Below, piece after piece: positions 23,160 to 33,337 of a stretch of 64,000 bases of DNA (positions are counted from its first letter, which is position 1; each line of letters begins with the position of its first letter). The stretch spans positions 903,285 through 967,284 of the forward strand of contig NW_003314303.1 of assembly GCF_000143415.4 (NCBI RefSeq). Direction: 5' to 3'. The notes under the pieces are model-generated. The model saw nothing but the letters and a program-made list of their open reading frames with translations. It did no database searches and was not told the DNA's origin. This DNA is from Selaginella moellendorffii (lineage: Eukaryota; Streptophyta; Lycopodiopsida; Selaginellales; Selaginellaceae). The position numbers and the translations under genes are program-made.

Positions 23160-24110
23160 TTATAAATATTTTTTTATCCACTCATGTTCGAGGACCTTTT
23201 CCAAAGTAAACCTCCTTCCGGGATCCAATTCCGTCATGCCTTGGATAAGCTGCCTTGCAGAAAGGGATGGAATGCTATCCCAATCCATAGAATTGTGATG
23301 GAGGTTCCTTAAATTTCGATCTCGCTTGCGTGCATTCTTAAATACCACCTCCACATCCATATTTGGGAACGGACAAGTTGCCGTGAGACAAGTGTAAAGC
23401 AGCATCCCTAAGCCCCACACATCGCTGGCTGTGATATAGCGCCCATCGAGCATCGCTTCGGGGGACATATAATCCCACGTCCCAGCCCCACGCTCGTTCC
23501 ACGGATCCTCCATCCAGCAAGCCATCCCAAAGTCGGACACCTTTGGGACATAAAACTTCCCAGGCCGCGGGTACTTCAGCAAAACATTCGCGGGCTTCAG
23601 GTCGCAGTGGATGATCTCGTTGTCATGAACCCTCTTTAGCGTCTTGGCGAGAGCTATGACGATCTTTGCAGATTCTTCCTCATCAAGCTGCCCCTTGTAC
23701 TTGATCCGGTCGTGAAGGCTGCAATTGCACAGCTCAAGAACAAGGTGGTACACCTCCCCGTACTGATTGGGCTCTTCTCGTATGAGCTGCTCGAAGTGGA
23801 CGAGCCCCTGCTCATCGAGACCCTTGAGTGACACCTCTAGCATAGCCATCAGCCGAGCTTCAAACAGCCCATCGGGCCCATGGACCGTCTTGATCGCAAA
23901 AACCTTCCCATCACTCCTTCGGAATGCCTTGTACACCGTCGCTTGCCCTCCACCCCCAATCGATTTCTCTAGTTTATATTTCTCTACCAGCGCTGGGTGT
24001 TCCTCACAGAGTTTCTCATCCAGGACCGTGTGGTAATCCATCCCTTGCCTAAGTTTTTTGTGCATATAATTGTCTAAACTATGCTCGCGCTCGCGCTCGC
24101 GCTTAACCAT
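23160..24110 (-). CDS. Ser/Thr protein kinase, unit A copy (316 aa)
   Basis: A complete single-exon kinase domain with little else. Glycine loop IGGGGQATVY at residues 51-60, ATP-binding Lys74 (FAIK), HCDLKPAN with catalytic Asp170, SDFGMA with the DFG at 193-195, SPE at 216-218, and a C-lobe ending WIKKYL. The residue before the catalytic Asp is Cys, not Arg, so it is a non-RD kinase. The N-terminus is short and basic (MVKREREREH), with no membrane segment or signal peptide. The start ATG at 24110 is about 80 bp from the short PPR pseudogene on the opposite strand. The two other copies (42146-43084, 56895-57839) are also fully open. Its substrate cannot be told from sequence. Confidence 0.9.
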   Translation of the reverse strand: MVKREREREHSLDNYMHKKLRQGMDYHTVLDEKLCEEHPALVEKYKLEKSIGGGGQATVYKAFRRSDGKVFAIKTVHGPDGLFEARLMAMLEVSLKGLDEQGLVHFEQLIREEPNQYGEVYHLVLELCNCSLHDRIKYKGQLDEEESAKIVIALAKTLKRVHDNEIIHCDLKPANVLLKYPRPGKFYVPKVSDFGMACWMEDPWNERGAGTWDYMSPEAMLDGRYITASDVWGLGMLLYTCLTATCPFPNMDVEVVFKNARKRDRNLRNLHHNSMDWDSIPSLSARQLIQGMTELDPGRRFTLEKVLEHEWIKKYL

Positions 24111-24189
24111 CTCGAATGAGCACTAGGGCTTGTTTGTAAAGGCAGAATCTTAGTTTATGCATCTTTTATTTTAAATGTATCATGTTTAA

Positions 24190-25184
24190 GTGAACATTTC
24201 CTGGAATGCCAAGTGTGGAAGCATGAGAAACTCTCGGCGATGGGATTGAGAACCACGACGTTGTCTCCTGGACGGTATTGGTTCTGGGATACGCTCAAAA
24301 CCGGCAGGAAGATTTGGCTCTCGAGCTCTTCTCCCAGATGGAAGCTGCTATGATCAATCCAGATTGCTCGAGTTTTCTCGCGGCTATCAAAACTTGCTCT
24401 AGTCTGGCTGCGCGAGAGGAGATTGATGCGTCGTTGGCTGTGAAGATTAAGAGCTTGGAACGAGCTTTGGCGATTCACTCTCACGCATCAAGCTCTCGCG
24501 GCTTCAAGTTGGAGGCGAGGAGACATACACTTGGCAAACGCGATGGTGGACTTGTATGGCAAGTGTGAAAGTCTAGAAGATGCTCGCAGGGTGTTTGATT
24601 CGATGGAGCAGCACGACATCGTTTCCTGGACATCGATCATCACAGGCTATGCTCACGAGAGCCGAGATGGAGACGAAGCTTTCCTTCTCTTCTCTTCCAT
24701 GCAAGAACAACGATTTAAACCCGATCGTTTAGCTTGTCTCGCCGCTATCAAGGCTTGTAGCGTAATCACAGAGAAGAAAATGGGATTTAGACGTAGAATC
24801 TCTCGAGAAAGCAATGAAAATCCACTCGTGGATCTCGCAGCTTGGCCTGGAGAGAGATCCGGCAGTCTGGTTGATATGTATGCCAAGTGTGGAAGCTTGA
24901 TCATGGACGCTCGCAGGGTATTTGATAAAATCTTAGATCGCGACATAGTTTTGTGGAACTCTTTCCTGTTTGGATGTGTTTACATTGGCGAGGACGAGCT
25001 TGCGTTGGAATGCTATGCAGCCCTGGAAGTTGCTCTAAACTCTCAAACCTTTCTTGCGTTGTTGCCAGTTTGCAGGAACCTGGGAGATTTGAAGCTCGGG
25101 AAGCTCTTCCACGCACAGATTCTCCGGCAGGGACTGGAAGGGAGTTCTGTGGGGATTTCCCTGCTTGTGTTGCGGACCACATAG
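24190..25184 (+). pseudogene. Short PPR gene, unit A copy (shared frameshift)
   Basis: PPR repeats are clear: AKCGSM, VLGYAQNRQEDLALELFSQM, NAMVDLYGKCESLEDARRVF, DMYAKCGSLIMDARRVFDKI. The reading frame changes between RRHTLGKRDGG (24278-24568) and LANAMVDLYGKC (24531-25184), so one base was gained or lost near 24535. There is also a stop near 24248 before the first repeat. The same shift is present in units B and C, so it predates the triplication. Confidence 0.87.
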
Positions 25185-25450
25185 AAATCGCTTCCTGCTT
25201 CCTGATGTTGTCAATCTTTCCATCACTTTCTTTTCTCCAGGTCCGAATCACAGCGAAAAGTGGAGCTACCTCTCTGATACAATGGCAGCAATCGGTGGTG
25301 GCTCTGCGAAACCTTTGTGGCAAAAATCCAATGTGAGAGCTTGGCGAGAGCTTGTTGACAACACCAAGCTTGCTCTCGAGCTCGGTGACTGTGTAAACTC
25401 GCTGGTAGCCGCAAAACCAAGGCTCTCAAGACTCCAACAGGGATCACCCC

Positions 25451-25690
25451 TTCAAAGATTGTTTGGCGCGAATCCTCAAATATACATCAAAGTTTTTTCT
25501 CAAGTGCATCTTTTCCTACTCGCATGCTCCGAAATGCTTGGAACGCAGCGATGGCGTCTCCTCGAGCGCCATGTCCTGCAATCAAAGTATTCCATGCCAC
25601 AGTGTTGGGAGACGCAATGGAGCTCTCAAACACAAGCTCGGCGACCTCGACGCTCCCGCATTTACAGTAGAAGTCGAGACTACATATCAC
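25451..25690 (-). pseudogene. Antisense PPR fragment, unit A
   Basis: The minus strand encodes DFYCKCGSVEVAELVFESS and NTVAWNTLIAGHGARGD, about two PPR motifs, over 67 codons with no continuing frame on either side. It lies tail-to-tail with the short PPR pseudogene. Copies exist at 44423-44626 and 59214-59480. Confidence 0.75.
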
Positions 25691-26691
25691 CTAGTCTGCA
25701 GTGAAGGAAAAAGAGAAAGATCTCATACTTATGTGCAAGATCCAGCAATTCCAACTTGTCCACAAATCATACAGTTGCATCCTATCACAACATTATGTCC
25801 AATCTACATGCAAAGAAGCCAAGAGTAAGCAGTGCTTAAGAAAAGAAAATGTTTCTCAAACGTGAACCAAGTTGTCAAGCTTCACCTTATCCCAGATGAC
25901 TGTATCACACCAGCTGATGATTAGTCTAGGGTAAATGAGACTTCAGAAGAAGAACGAGCCACTTTTGCTACCTCTCAGGGTCGAGGATGAATTGGCACTC
26001 ACTGCTTCCAATCTTTATCAGCAATTCCTAAGAAAAAAACATTGTTTGTCGTTGCATTGCTTTTATTATTTATAATAAATCAGTGCTTGGAAAATTTGGT
26101 ATTTTTCCCACTTTTCCTAAACAAGATATTGTTTCAGAATGTTTATAAATTCTAAATATGTTATAGTTCGTTAGATTGACGGTTTGCTCAAAAGTAATTT
26201 GTATGTTCAATTACATTCTTTTCTATTTTTAATTTCTTTTTCTTTCCATTCATTGTTACGATCAAAACTCTTGATCATAGTTTCACATCTACGTGTACAA
26301 AAAAAGCTGGACGCCACTTGCGAGCAAATGCTTGGTCATCGACTTGAGGCAGGAGACCAAGCAGCTCAAGGCACAGTTGAGTTAGTTCCTTTCATTTCTT
26401 TAGATGTACAGTGTTTCTAGAGGATGCTCGGAGCGTCTTCGTGGAGATAGAGCTAGAGTTGCAGCCGAACAAGGTTGCATCATATCTAGAGTTGCGGGTT
26501 TCAACTAATGCTCTGGCTAAATGCTATTCCAGGACGAGCTATATGGTAATTCCGGTTGAGTTGGACCGTTTGCCTTGAGGACCTCATTTCAGTTGAATTC
26601 GTTAGGGTTTGGTTGCGGGTTTATCATTTGGGAATGGCGGGATCATGAATATTTGGAAGCGCGAGATTTCTCTCTGGATCCAGGAATTTTG
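25691..26691. other. Intergenic stretch, unit A
   Basis: No gene is recognised. An open stretch at 26184-26420 ends in KKLDATCEQMLG...AAQGTVE and is partly kept in the other units (45122-45358 and 60249-60494), but it matches no family I know. AT-rich around 26050-26170. Confidence 0.5.
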
Positions 26692-27770
26692 AGAGTCAGG
26701 CCGAAATGGAGAAGATTTGGTGTCTCGGCTGCATTTTCTTGCGCCGGCGTCTCATTCCACGCGACGTTGCATCGCAGCGATGCGCTGTTGACGACTGATG
26801 TGCATTGGTACACACAGACTCTGGATCACTACACGACTCAAGTGAGAAGTTTTCTTTCTTTTTCCTTCAAGAGATTGGATTTTTACGTGCTCGATCTTTG
26901 CAGGACGATGGAACTTTTGCTCACCGTTACTATGAGTTTACTGACTACTTCGATGCTCAAGATGTGTGGTGAGGGACCGTGTGTAGGGATCCAAAACGAT
27001 TACAGTGCGGTAAGAAAAGCATTTTTTCTCGACTGAATTGGATCGCTTTTCTTACCTGCAGTGTCAAGGTGCTAGTGAAAAGATTAGGAGCCGCGATTGT
27101 TTCTCTGGAACACCAATACCATGAACAAAGCTCGCCATTCAAATCTCACGCGACAGAGAACTTGATTTTCCAAGCAGGCTCTTTTCGATCTCGCAGCATT
27201 TCGTGAATATTACCAGGTGAGCAGCTATTTTATAGTTTCACTGCTTGAATAGATAAAAGAGTCGGCTATAAAAATGAGGGACATAAATGCGAGCATCAAT
27301 ATTTATGATCAAAAGCACTTGAAAGAAAACTTGGCTACAGGAGATCTTTCAAGTAAGTCTAACGTTGAGATTGTGTTTTTGTTGATAGCCTGCATGTAGG
27401 TGATAGGTACCAAGTGTGCACCGAATTGGCATACTTTCAAGCGGCGCCTGCCAACAATAGCATTCGCTCTGCTCTCATTAATGTCAAGTACATAAGCACA
27501 AGCGGTATCATCTTATCCCATGTCCTGATGCTTGTGCAGGGCGGGTACCATTTGGATTTACGCTCCAACGTCTTCGAGAACGGCACATTCCCAGAAGTCG
27601 ATAGCACAAACCTTCACTACGGGGGAAACAAGATCCCTGATGTTGTCCATCATTCGAGATAAGATTTTGTTTATAAACGGTTCCCAAGATCCTTGGTGTC
27701 ATGTCTCCAAGCAAACTTCTTCGCTTAATGGTAAGAGAGCCATCATAAGCTATGTCGTCTCAAATCAGCT
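26692..27770 (+). pseudogene. Peptidase S28 (prolyl carboxypeptidase-like) remnant, unit A
   Basis: Conceptual exons match serine carboxypeptidase family S28: HWYTQTLDHY near 26805-26830, then after a short GT...AG intron FAHRYYEFTDYFDAQDVW, LGAAIVSLEHQYHEQSSPF, ALFDLAAFREYYQ (ending at a GT donor near 27215), YQVCTELAYFQAAPANNSIR (about 27408-27470), FPEVDSTNLHYGG, and INGSQDPWCHVSKQTS (about 27670-27725). A stop follows FDAQDVW. The central region that carries the family's GGSY active-site serine is absent between 27220 and 27400. The family hydrolyses proline-containing peptides in vacuolar or secretory compartments; this copy is dead. Confidence 0.85.
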
Positions 27771-28235
27771 TTGATGCAATTGCAGAGCCCGCATATGTGA
27801 CAAAATGTCAAAACTGAGCTCATGGAGGTGATGTGTGAGGCTGTCTGCAGAGTATCGGAGTAAACCCATGGATTTCGTTTAATCAAGACGATGGCTGAGG
27901 GGCACTCTTCCTGGTGGCTCTGAGGATGGCAACTTTCGAAGTGGTGAACAAAAGTTTTTGGGTGAGGACATGATGGAGAGTAAGTTGAGGAGGAAAGACT
28001 AAGAAATCATGCAAAATATTGGAAGGAAGAAGAGGAGAGAGGGAAGAGGACAAAGCACCTCTCTCTATGTGATTTTTAGGGCTGTGGAGTCCCAAAACAT
28101 GATAACAGGGATGGAGCTCAGCATGGATGGCTTGAACTCAATGGACTTGGACACTCACTATCACTAGCTAAGTTTTGTGGAGCATTATTGTAGCATTCCC
28201 ATACCTTTTTAGCATTTAATTTTTACTATTGATTT
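27771..28235. other. Unassigned stretch after the S28 remnant, unit A
   Basis: Shared with unit B (45780-46350) but missing from unit C. On the minus strand 27883-28095 is open for 70 codons and similar to the start of 45821-46204, but the two diverge in frame. No family is recognised. Confidence 0.4.
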
Positions 28236-28477
28236 TTGGTTTGCTTAAGCAAATCTGTATGGATATTCTACCATCTAATAGTTGTTACTTATTATTTATA
28301 ATTTATAAATCTTCTTAAGCACTTTCTAGTATATTTGTTTTTATTTTACCATCTAATGGTTGATATGCAATAAAATTCATCTTGTGTTTATAAATTATAA
28401 ACATGTTGATAATTATAAATTTTTATTTGATCAATTGGATTAATAAGTAAGAATAACATTACTATTAAGCAAACCAA
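28236..28477. mobile_element. AT-rich MITE-like element, unit A copy 2
   Basis: Termini TTGGTTTGCTTAA and TTAAGCAAACCAA are perfect 13-bp inverted repeats. The interior is the same AT-rich module as the other family members. An equivalent element is at 46354-46608. Confidence 0.75.
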
Positions 28478-28499
28478 ACATTGCTATTATGCAACGTGT

Positions 28500-29760
28500 A
28501 ACAGATTTTTACTATTTTATATAAAAACACAATAAAATATCCCTCAAACCATTTTAAAAAATTATTAGAGGCATTAAATTTGTGAGGTTCAAGACAATGC
28601 CATATACTAATATTAGAGTAGTGGGATTTTGATAACTATTAGATTAGTTTCAATATTCATTTCTATATATAAACTAGGGTTTTTGGGTTAATATATTTTT
28701 GTATTCCATTTTTATATTTTATGCACTCACAGTGATGTGTAGTTTTGATTGTCCCTGAGAAGTGTTTAATTTAGAATGTTGGTTTAGATCTAACTTTTAT
28801 ATAATTTAAATCTTCCTTTCTTTATAGCTTTTCCAATTTCTTCTCTGTTGTTTTTCCTTTGTGTTCATTTTTATGGTAAAGCCTTATTCTTTAACTTTAG
28901 AGCAGCAGTTAGTGCAATTACTCAATGCTATGTGGTTATAATTGAATAATCAAACTCAATTGATAGCAACATTCACAGCATGTGATACAACTCCTCATGC
29001 TCGTGGTAATCCTTGCGTTCGGCCAAAGTTCTTATGTGAGTCCTAGAAATATGTACCATTAGTTTCATAAATTTATAGCACATATTATTCTTGGGATAAT
29101 ACTTAACAATTATGTAAGTTTCCCACGTGTCTTCAAGGGACAGTGTTACAATGGTATAGTGGTTTGAGTGTAGCGACTCGTGAGGATTGGAGCATTCTCC
29201 TAAATGTCTTTGTGTATTTAAACATGTTGATGATTGTAATGATACCTTTCAATAATGACATCATTTTTGTTAAAGGCCATATGAGTCAGTGATGCAATTT
29301 GGTGTTTGATTTTTGTTTCATGCCAAATATGTAAAAAAGGATCAAGTTAAGAATGTTGTGGCTAACACTTTGTAAAGATCTTGTAAAATTTGTATATACA
29401 CTTACTTTAACCACTTTAAACAATACCTTTCACTTGGCATAATGTTATGAAATGTCACTTTTTCCACTTCTCATTACACGTACTTCAACTCCACTTCCTA
29501 TAAAAGATAGTTATGCTCCACTTCTTAAAAAAAAAAATTATATTCTAATGAAGGTGGATGTTATTGCCGCCCAAGTTCAAAGACAAGGACGAAAACATAG
29601 TTATAACTGTGATGTCTATTGTTGGGTATGTGATAAAAGTAGTTACATTTATTAGTATTGTTGATATTTTCCAAAGTGGTGACCTTCATTTCCTAGGTGA
29701 AGACTTTAGTATCAACAATATCTTGTTAATGTTATTATAGATAAACATTAAGATACTTAT
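28500..29760 (+). pseudogene. Ty3/gypsy gag remnant, unit A
   Basis: Highly degraded. The recognisable piece is at about 29555-29665: CWVCDKSSYIYxYC, a decayed C-x2-C-x4-H-x4-C zinc knuckle in which Tyr replaces His, followed by a stop. The same piece occurs in units B and C, and in C it is followed by a protease remnant. The upstream part to about 28500 is AT-rich and only tentatively assigned. Confidence 0.65.
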
Positions 29761-29857
29761 GAGAAATAACAAGTCGCATGAGTAAAGTCAGAACATCCAC
29801 AGCACCAAGAATTTCTTCAATCAAATGTCAAAGCAGAGCTTCACATCCTAGAATCTG

Positions 29858-30877
29858 ATGATCACTGCCTACTTGCACGACAGCCAAGTGAAATCTGCCA
29901 AGAGCCTCTTCAATCAAACCCCACCCAAGAACCCCCTCCTCTACAACGTGATGCTCACAACCTACGCCCATAACGGGTGCCACGCCCTCGCGATCGAGCT
30001 CTTCACCTTGATGCTGTGTAGAGATCTCATCTCGTACAATGCAATGCTCTCTGCGCTCGTGAACTCTAGCCCTATCGATCAAACCAAAGATTTCTTCGAT
30101 CTAATTCCCGAGAAGATCGTTGCATGGAATACGATGCTCACAACATATGCCGAAAATGGGCATCTGGAAATGGCGATTTCCATGTTCGATTCGATGAGCC
30201 ATCACGATATCGTGTCCTACACTGCCATGGTCACTGCGTATGGATCGAGCGGCCAGATAGAACACGCAAGAATACTGTTTGCCTCGTCACTCCAGAAAGA
30301 CGTGGTTTTATCAACTGCCATGCTCGCAGCATATGCCCATTTAGGGTTCTTGGCAGAGGCTAGCACAATTTTCGAATCTATGCGAGAATGCAGCATAATC
30401 ACGTGGAATTATATGCTAGATGCTCACGAATTGAGCAGAAAAATCGAAAAAACGCAGTTTATTTTCGATTTGATGCCAGTAAGAGATACAGTGTCTTGGA
30501 TTTTGATACTCAACGCATATGCCCGGCTTGGGCATCTGGAGAAAGCGATTTCGTTCTTCGCGACAATGCCAATGCCACACGCAGTCCCGGATCGCGTCGT
30601 GCCCTGGAACACGATGCTCGCAGCGCACGGAACCAGCGGCCAGGACGCCGAGAATCTCCTGTGGGCCGCGAATTTGCAAGGTGTGGCCCCGGATGCCGGC
30701 TGGAGCTACTTCGTGTCGATGCGCAGCGATTACTCGATCCAGCCGGAGAAGCTCCACTTTGGGTGCATGGTGGCCATCCTGGCTCGAGCCGGGAACTTCG
30801 ATTTCGCCCGGGATCTCCTCGACAACATGCCATTCGTTCCAGGGATCGAGCAATTGAGCTGCCTGACACTGTTCTAG
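29858..30877 (+). CDS. PPR protein, second PPR gene, unit A copy (339 aa)
   Basis: A single open frame of PPR motifs of about 31 residues: MITAYLHDSQVKSAKSLF, LLYNVMLTTYAHNG, MLCRDLISYNAMLSAL, WNTMLTTYAENGHLEMAIS, YTAMVTAYGSSGQIEHARIL, STAMLAAYAHLGFLAEAS, WNYMLDAHELSRKIEKTQF, WILILNAYARLGHLEKAIS. The alternating Asn/Asp/Ser residues suggest RNA-base recognition in an organelle. No transit peptide is seen; upstream stops force the start at 29858, so the 5' end is probably lost. The C-terminus after LLWAANLQGVAPDAGWS is shorter than in unit B, which retains extra sequence. It may be a truncated but open gene. Confidence 0.75.
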   Translation: MITAYLHDSQVKSAKSLFNQTPPKNPLLYNVMLTTYAHNGCHALAIELFTLMLCRDLISYNAMLSALVNSSPIDQTKDFFDLIPEKIVAWNTMLTTYAENGHLEMAISMFDSMSHHDIVSYTAMVTAYGSSGQIEHARILFASSLQKDVVLSTAMLAAYAHLGFLAEASTIFESMRECSIITWNYMLDAHELSRKIEKTQFIFDLMPVRDTVSWILILNAYARLGHLEKAISFFATMPMPHAVPDRVVPWNTMLAAHGTSGQDAENLLWAANLQGVAPDAGWSYFVSMRSDYSIQPEKLHFGCMVAILARAGNFDFARDLLDNMPFVPGIEQLSCLTLF

Positions 30878-31086
30878 AGCCAAACAACTTAGATTTCGTC
30901 CAGGAACTTCCAGAGATCGAGCAATTGGGCTAAGACGCAATTGCCCATCTCGAGATCAATTGGAAGAAACAAAGATCCTCCTCCACGTGCCATATATCAT
31001 GTGTCGAAGGGCACCAAATTATAAAACTATATCCGTGATCCTATCAAGCATCCCTCAAGCTCCCATATATAATATGTATGGTCCTT

Positions 31087-31512
31087 TCAGAGGGCTGTCT
31101 CTTCGCTCTTCGGAGCACTGGCCGCCTCGACTGTCTCCTGGACAGCATCCACAGCCTTGTCTTGGACGCTGCTTTTCCCCTCCGCGGCCTTGAGCTCTCC
31201 CGCCGCGGCCTCTGTCTTCTCTGGAGCATCTTCGGTCAAGCACTTCCCAAACGGCTTGCCTTTGCGAATGTCCACGACAACGTTGGGGTTGGCAGTGTCC
31301 ATACCCCCACCACCACCTTCCTTCTTAGCTCCTACTCCTCCCATTTGCTGCATCGCGGCGTCTGGAAGCTCCGAGTAGCTTGGAACTTCGCCGCTGGTCT
31401 TCTTTGCCTCCTTCTTTGGCTCCTCCGTGCCTGATCCATGGCCTGGTTGTTCCGTCTTTGGCTTCTCGCTCTCCTTGCCTCCGCTGAGAAAGGATCCTGC
31501 CTGCTTATCCAT
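31087..31512 (-). pseudogene. Nodulin-related protein 1-like gene, unit A copy (core deleted)
   Basis: Open for 141 codons and colinear with the intact copy at 49292-49843 at both ends (KQAGSFLSG; SVQDKAVDAVQETVEAASAPK). The conserved core (ADAAEDILQGASHYGKLE of the intact copy) is replaced by NPNVVVDIRKGKPFG, and part of the SELMGSANVLLDAAKQQM segment is lost. The frame is kept by chance or by in-frame deletions. It probably makes no functional protein. Confidence 0.8.
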
Positions 31513-31519
31513 GGAGGAA

Positions 31520-32220
31520 AAAAAAACGAAATGTGAGTAGACAAAGAGAAGAACCGAGAAGAAGAACCGAGAAAGTCTAAACTGTCGATGGCACTTCTCC
31601 AGTGGATAGTTTTATAGAGTCCGGGAAAACGGGACAAATTTTTTACGCGTTGGGGCCCAAACGGGATCACTATCCTCCGGTGAAGAAAGATGGACGAGGT
31701 AAATGTGAGACACAGAAAAAAAGATATATACAAAACTGCCCCACCCACAAGTGCCATCCAGACTCCGATTTGGATGCACCACCAAAGATTTTTATCAAGC
31801 CGCTGTGGTTTGATTTGTCACAGTGACTTACAAAACACATCGGAGAACTATAATACAAAGCTTTCGAGCCTTATTTCGTGCTGCTACCTTGTCTGCCAAA
31901 GAAAAGAAGAGTTTAGCATAAAAGAAATGGAAAAACTTGTCATACCAGGTAATGAATTGTCTCGCTCCAGTTAAGAACTCTGTATCTGCAAAGAGAGAGA
32001 AGTCAACCAGGGAATCGTGAATCAAAAACATGTCCTTCAGCCACACCAATTCCTCATATGACTGGTCCGTATTCTAGTTACACGAGCACTGCTCCAACCG
32101 GTTCCAAGACCGGGAGCAACGACGTGCAACGTCAACGGGCAGCGCAGTGAGATTACTAAATTATGCATCATAGGACCGAACCACCAGAAGGAAAAAAAGT
32201 AAAGCGAACTTACATTGAGA
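31520..32220. other. Stretch between NRP1-like and reductase genes, unit A
   Basis: A TATA-like TTTTATAG (31610-31617, reading CTATAAAA on the minus strand) precedes the NRP1-like copy. On the minus strand 31900-32050 encodes WLKDMFLIHDSLVDFSLFAD and EFLTGARQFIT, kept in unit B (about 50240-50400). It looks like an exon of an unidentified gene; I cannot name it. Confidence 0.45.
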
Positions 32221-32224
32221 GCTT

Positions 32225-33012
32225 AGAAGTTTAAGATGATCTTCTCTTGTGGAACCCCTTCGGCCGAGAGTAGATCAGTCACATCCTGCAATAAAAATAT
32301 CACAGTGAAGGTAGAGCAAAGGGAAACAAAAAATCTCTACCTTGACCATGCCCTTGTGGCCACAAAGAAAAGTAACAACTTGAGAGGAATCTGGAATACT
32401 TATGTTCTTCGAAAAGGCTGCATAACAGTGACCATAAAAATACCTGGACATATCCTGATTCGCCCATCCAGCTCCCAAGGCTGCGAGAGCACGGGAATTA
32501 TGCTCACGCCGTGTCCTATCGTAGAGATAAGTGAGAATCGACAACCGAAAAAGAAACAAAAGAAGAGTACCCGATATGCCATTCTCTCAAGGCCCTCACA
32601 TCGCTCCTCCTGTTCGCGTCAGTTCCGGCCTCTATAAGTGATCGAATCGAACTGTCCTGAAAAAAAAAAGAACCATACGTAAACCATCCCAAAAGATAGC
32701 GAACTACAAGTAAGAAAAACGAGTGGAAAGAAGGAAACATCATGTCTACGTAAGAGATGAAAGAACGAGAGTGGAAAGAAGAAAAAAAATGCCCTACGTA
32801 AGAACAAAAAAAGAAACGAGAAAAAATCATGTCTACCATAGCAAGAACAAAAAAAAAAAAAAAAATCACGTTGAGTTCCTTGTCAAGGACGTGGAGGGCA
32901 CTACCTCGGCTGTGCTGTGCGATCTGGCCAAGGGAGATAAGGTGGATTTAAGCCAAGTGATGGGCAAAGGTTTCGATATCGACCAGCTCTACCCTCCAGA
33001 GAAGTTCCAGAG
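32225..33012 (-). pseudogene. pKIWI502-like reductase, unit A copy (deleted, exon 1 piece inverted)
   Basis: Compared with the intact gene at 50568-51913, the last exons remain on the minus strand (stop near 32230; exon 4 at about 32335-32415; shortened exons 3 and 2 at about 32475-32660, lacking LYYGARSLERMAYR). A piece of exon 1 (EFLVKDVEGTTSAVLCDLAK through QLYPPEKFQ) lies at about 32870-33011 on the plus strand, flanked by the same sequences that flank exon 1 in unit B (AATCACGTT and CCAGGAACCC). So this part was inverted and the rest of exon 1 lost. Confidence 0.85.
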
Positions 33013-33337
33013 GCCAGGAACCCTAAATTCCCAAATTTTGGGAGGCCTTTAAACATGCCATTGTTGGCCATTTGCAACACTTACGGATTCTCAAGCTTGG
33101 AGATCTTCTTTGGGCATAGAATCGAACACTTATCTAAAGTAAAGAAGCATATCTTGTGAGCAGATATGTCATTTTTTTTTTCTGACAAGATTCTTTCATG
33201 AAATTAGAACATTCTTCTAGCTTCCAAATGCCGCATTTTCATTAGCCCATGTTGACTTTTGCGTTGACATGGTTGACTTTGCATTCACTTACATTGAAAA
33301 AGTGGCTCTGGCTCCTAAGAGATTCTTTCTTCTTGCG

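Noticed and set aside
30388-30940. Several frames of 60-180 codons overlapping the second PPR gene on both strands
   Set aside because: They are shadows of the GC-rich PPR coding frame (29858-30877) and carry no PPR or other motif.
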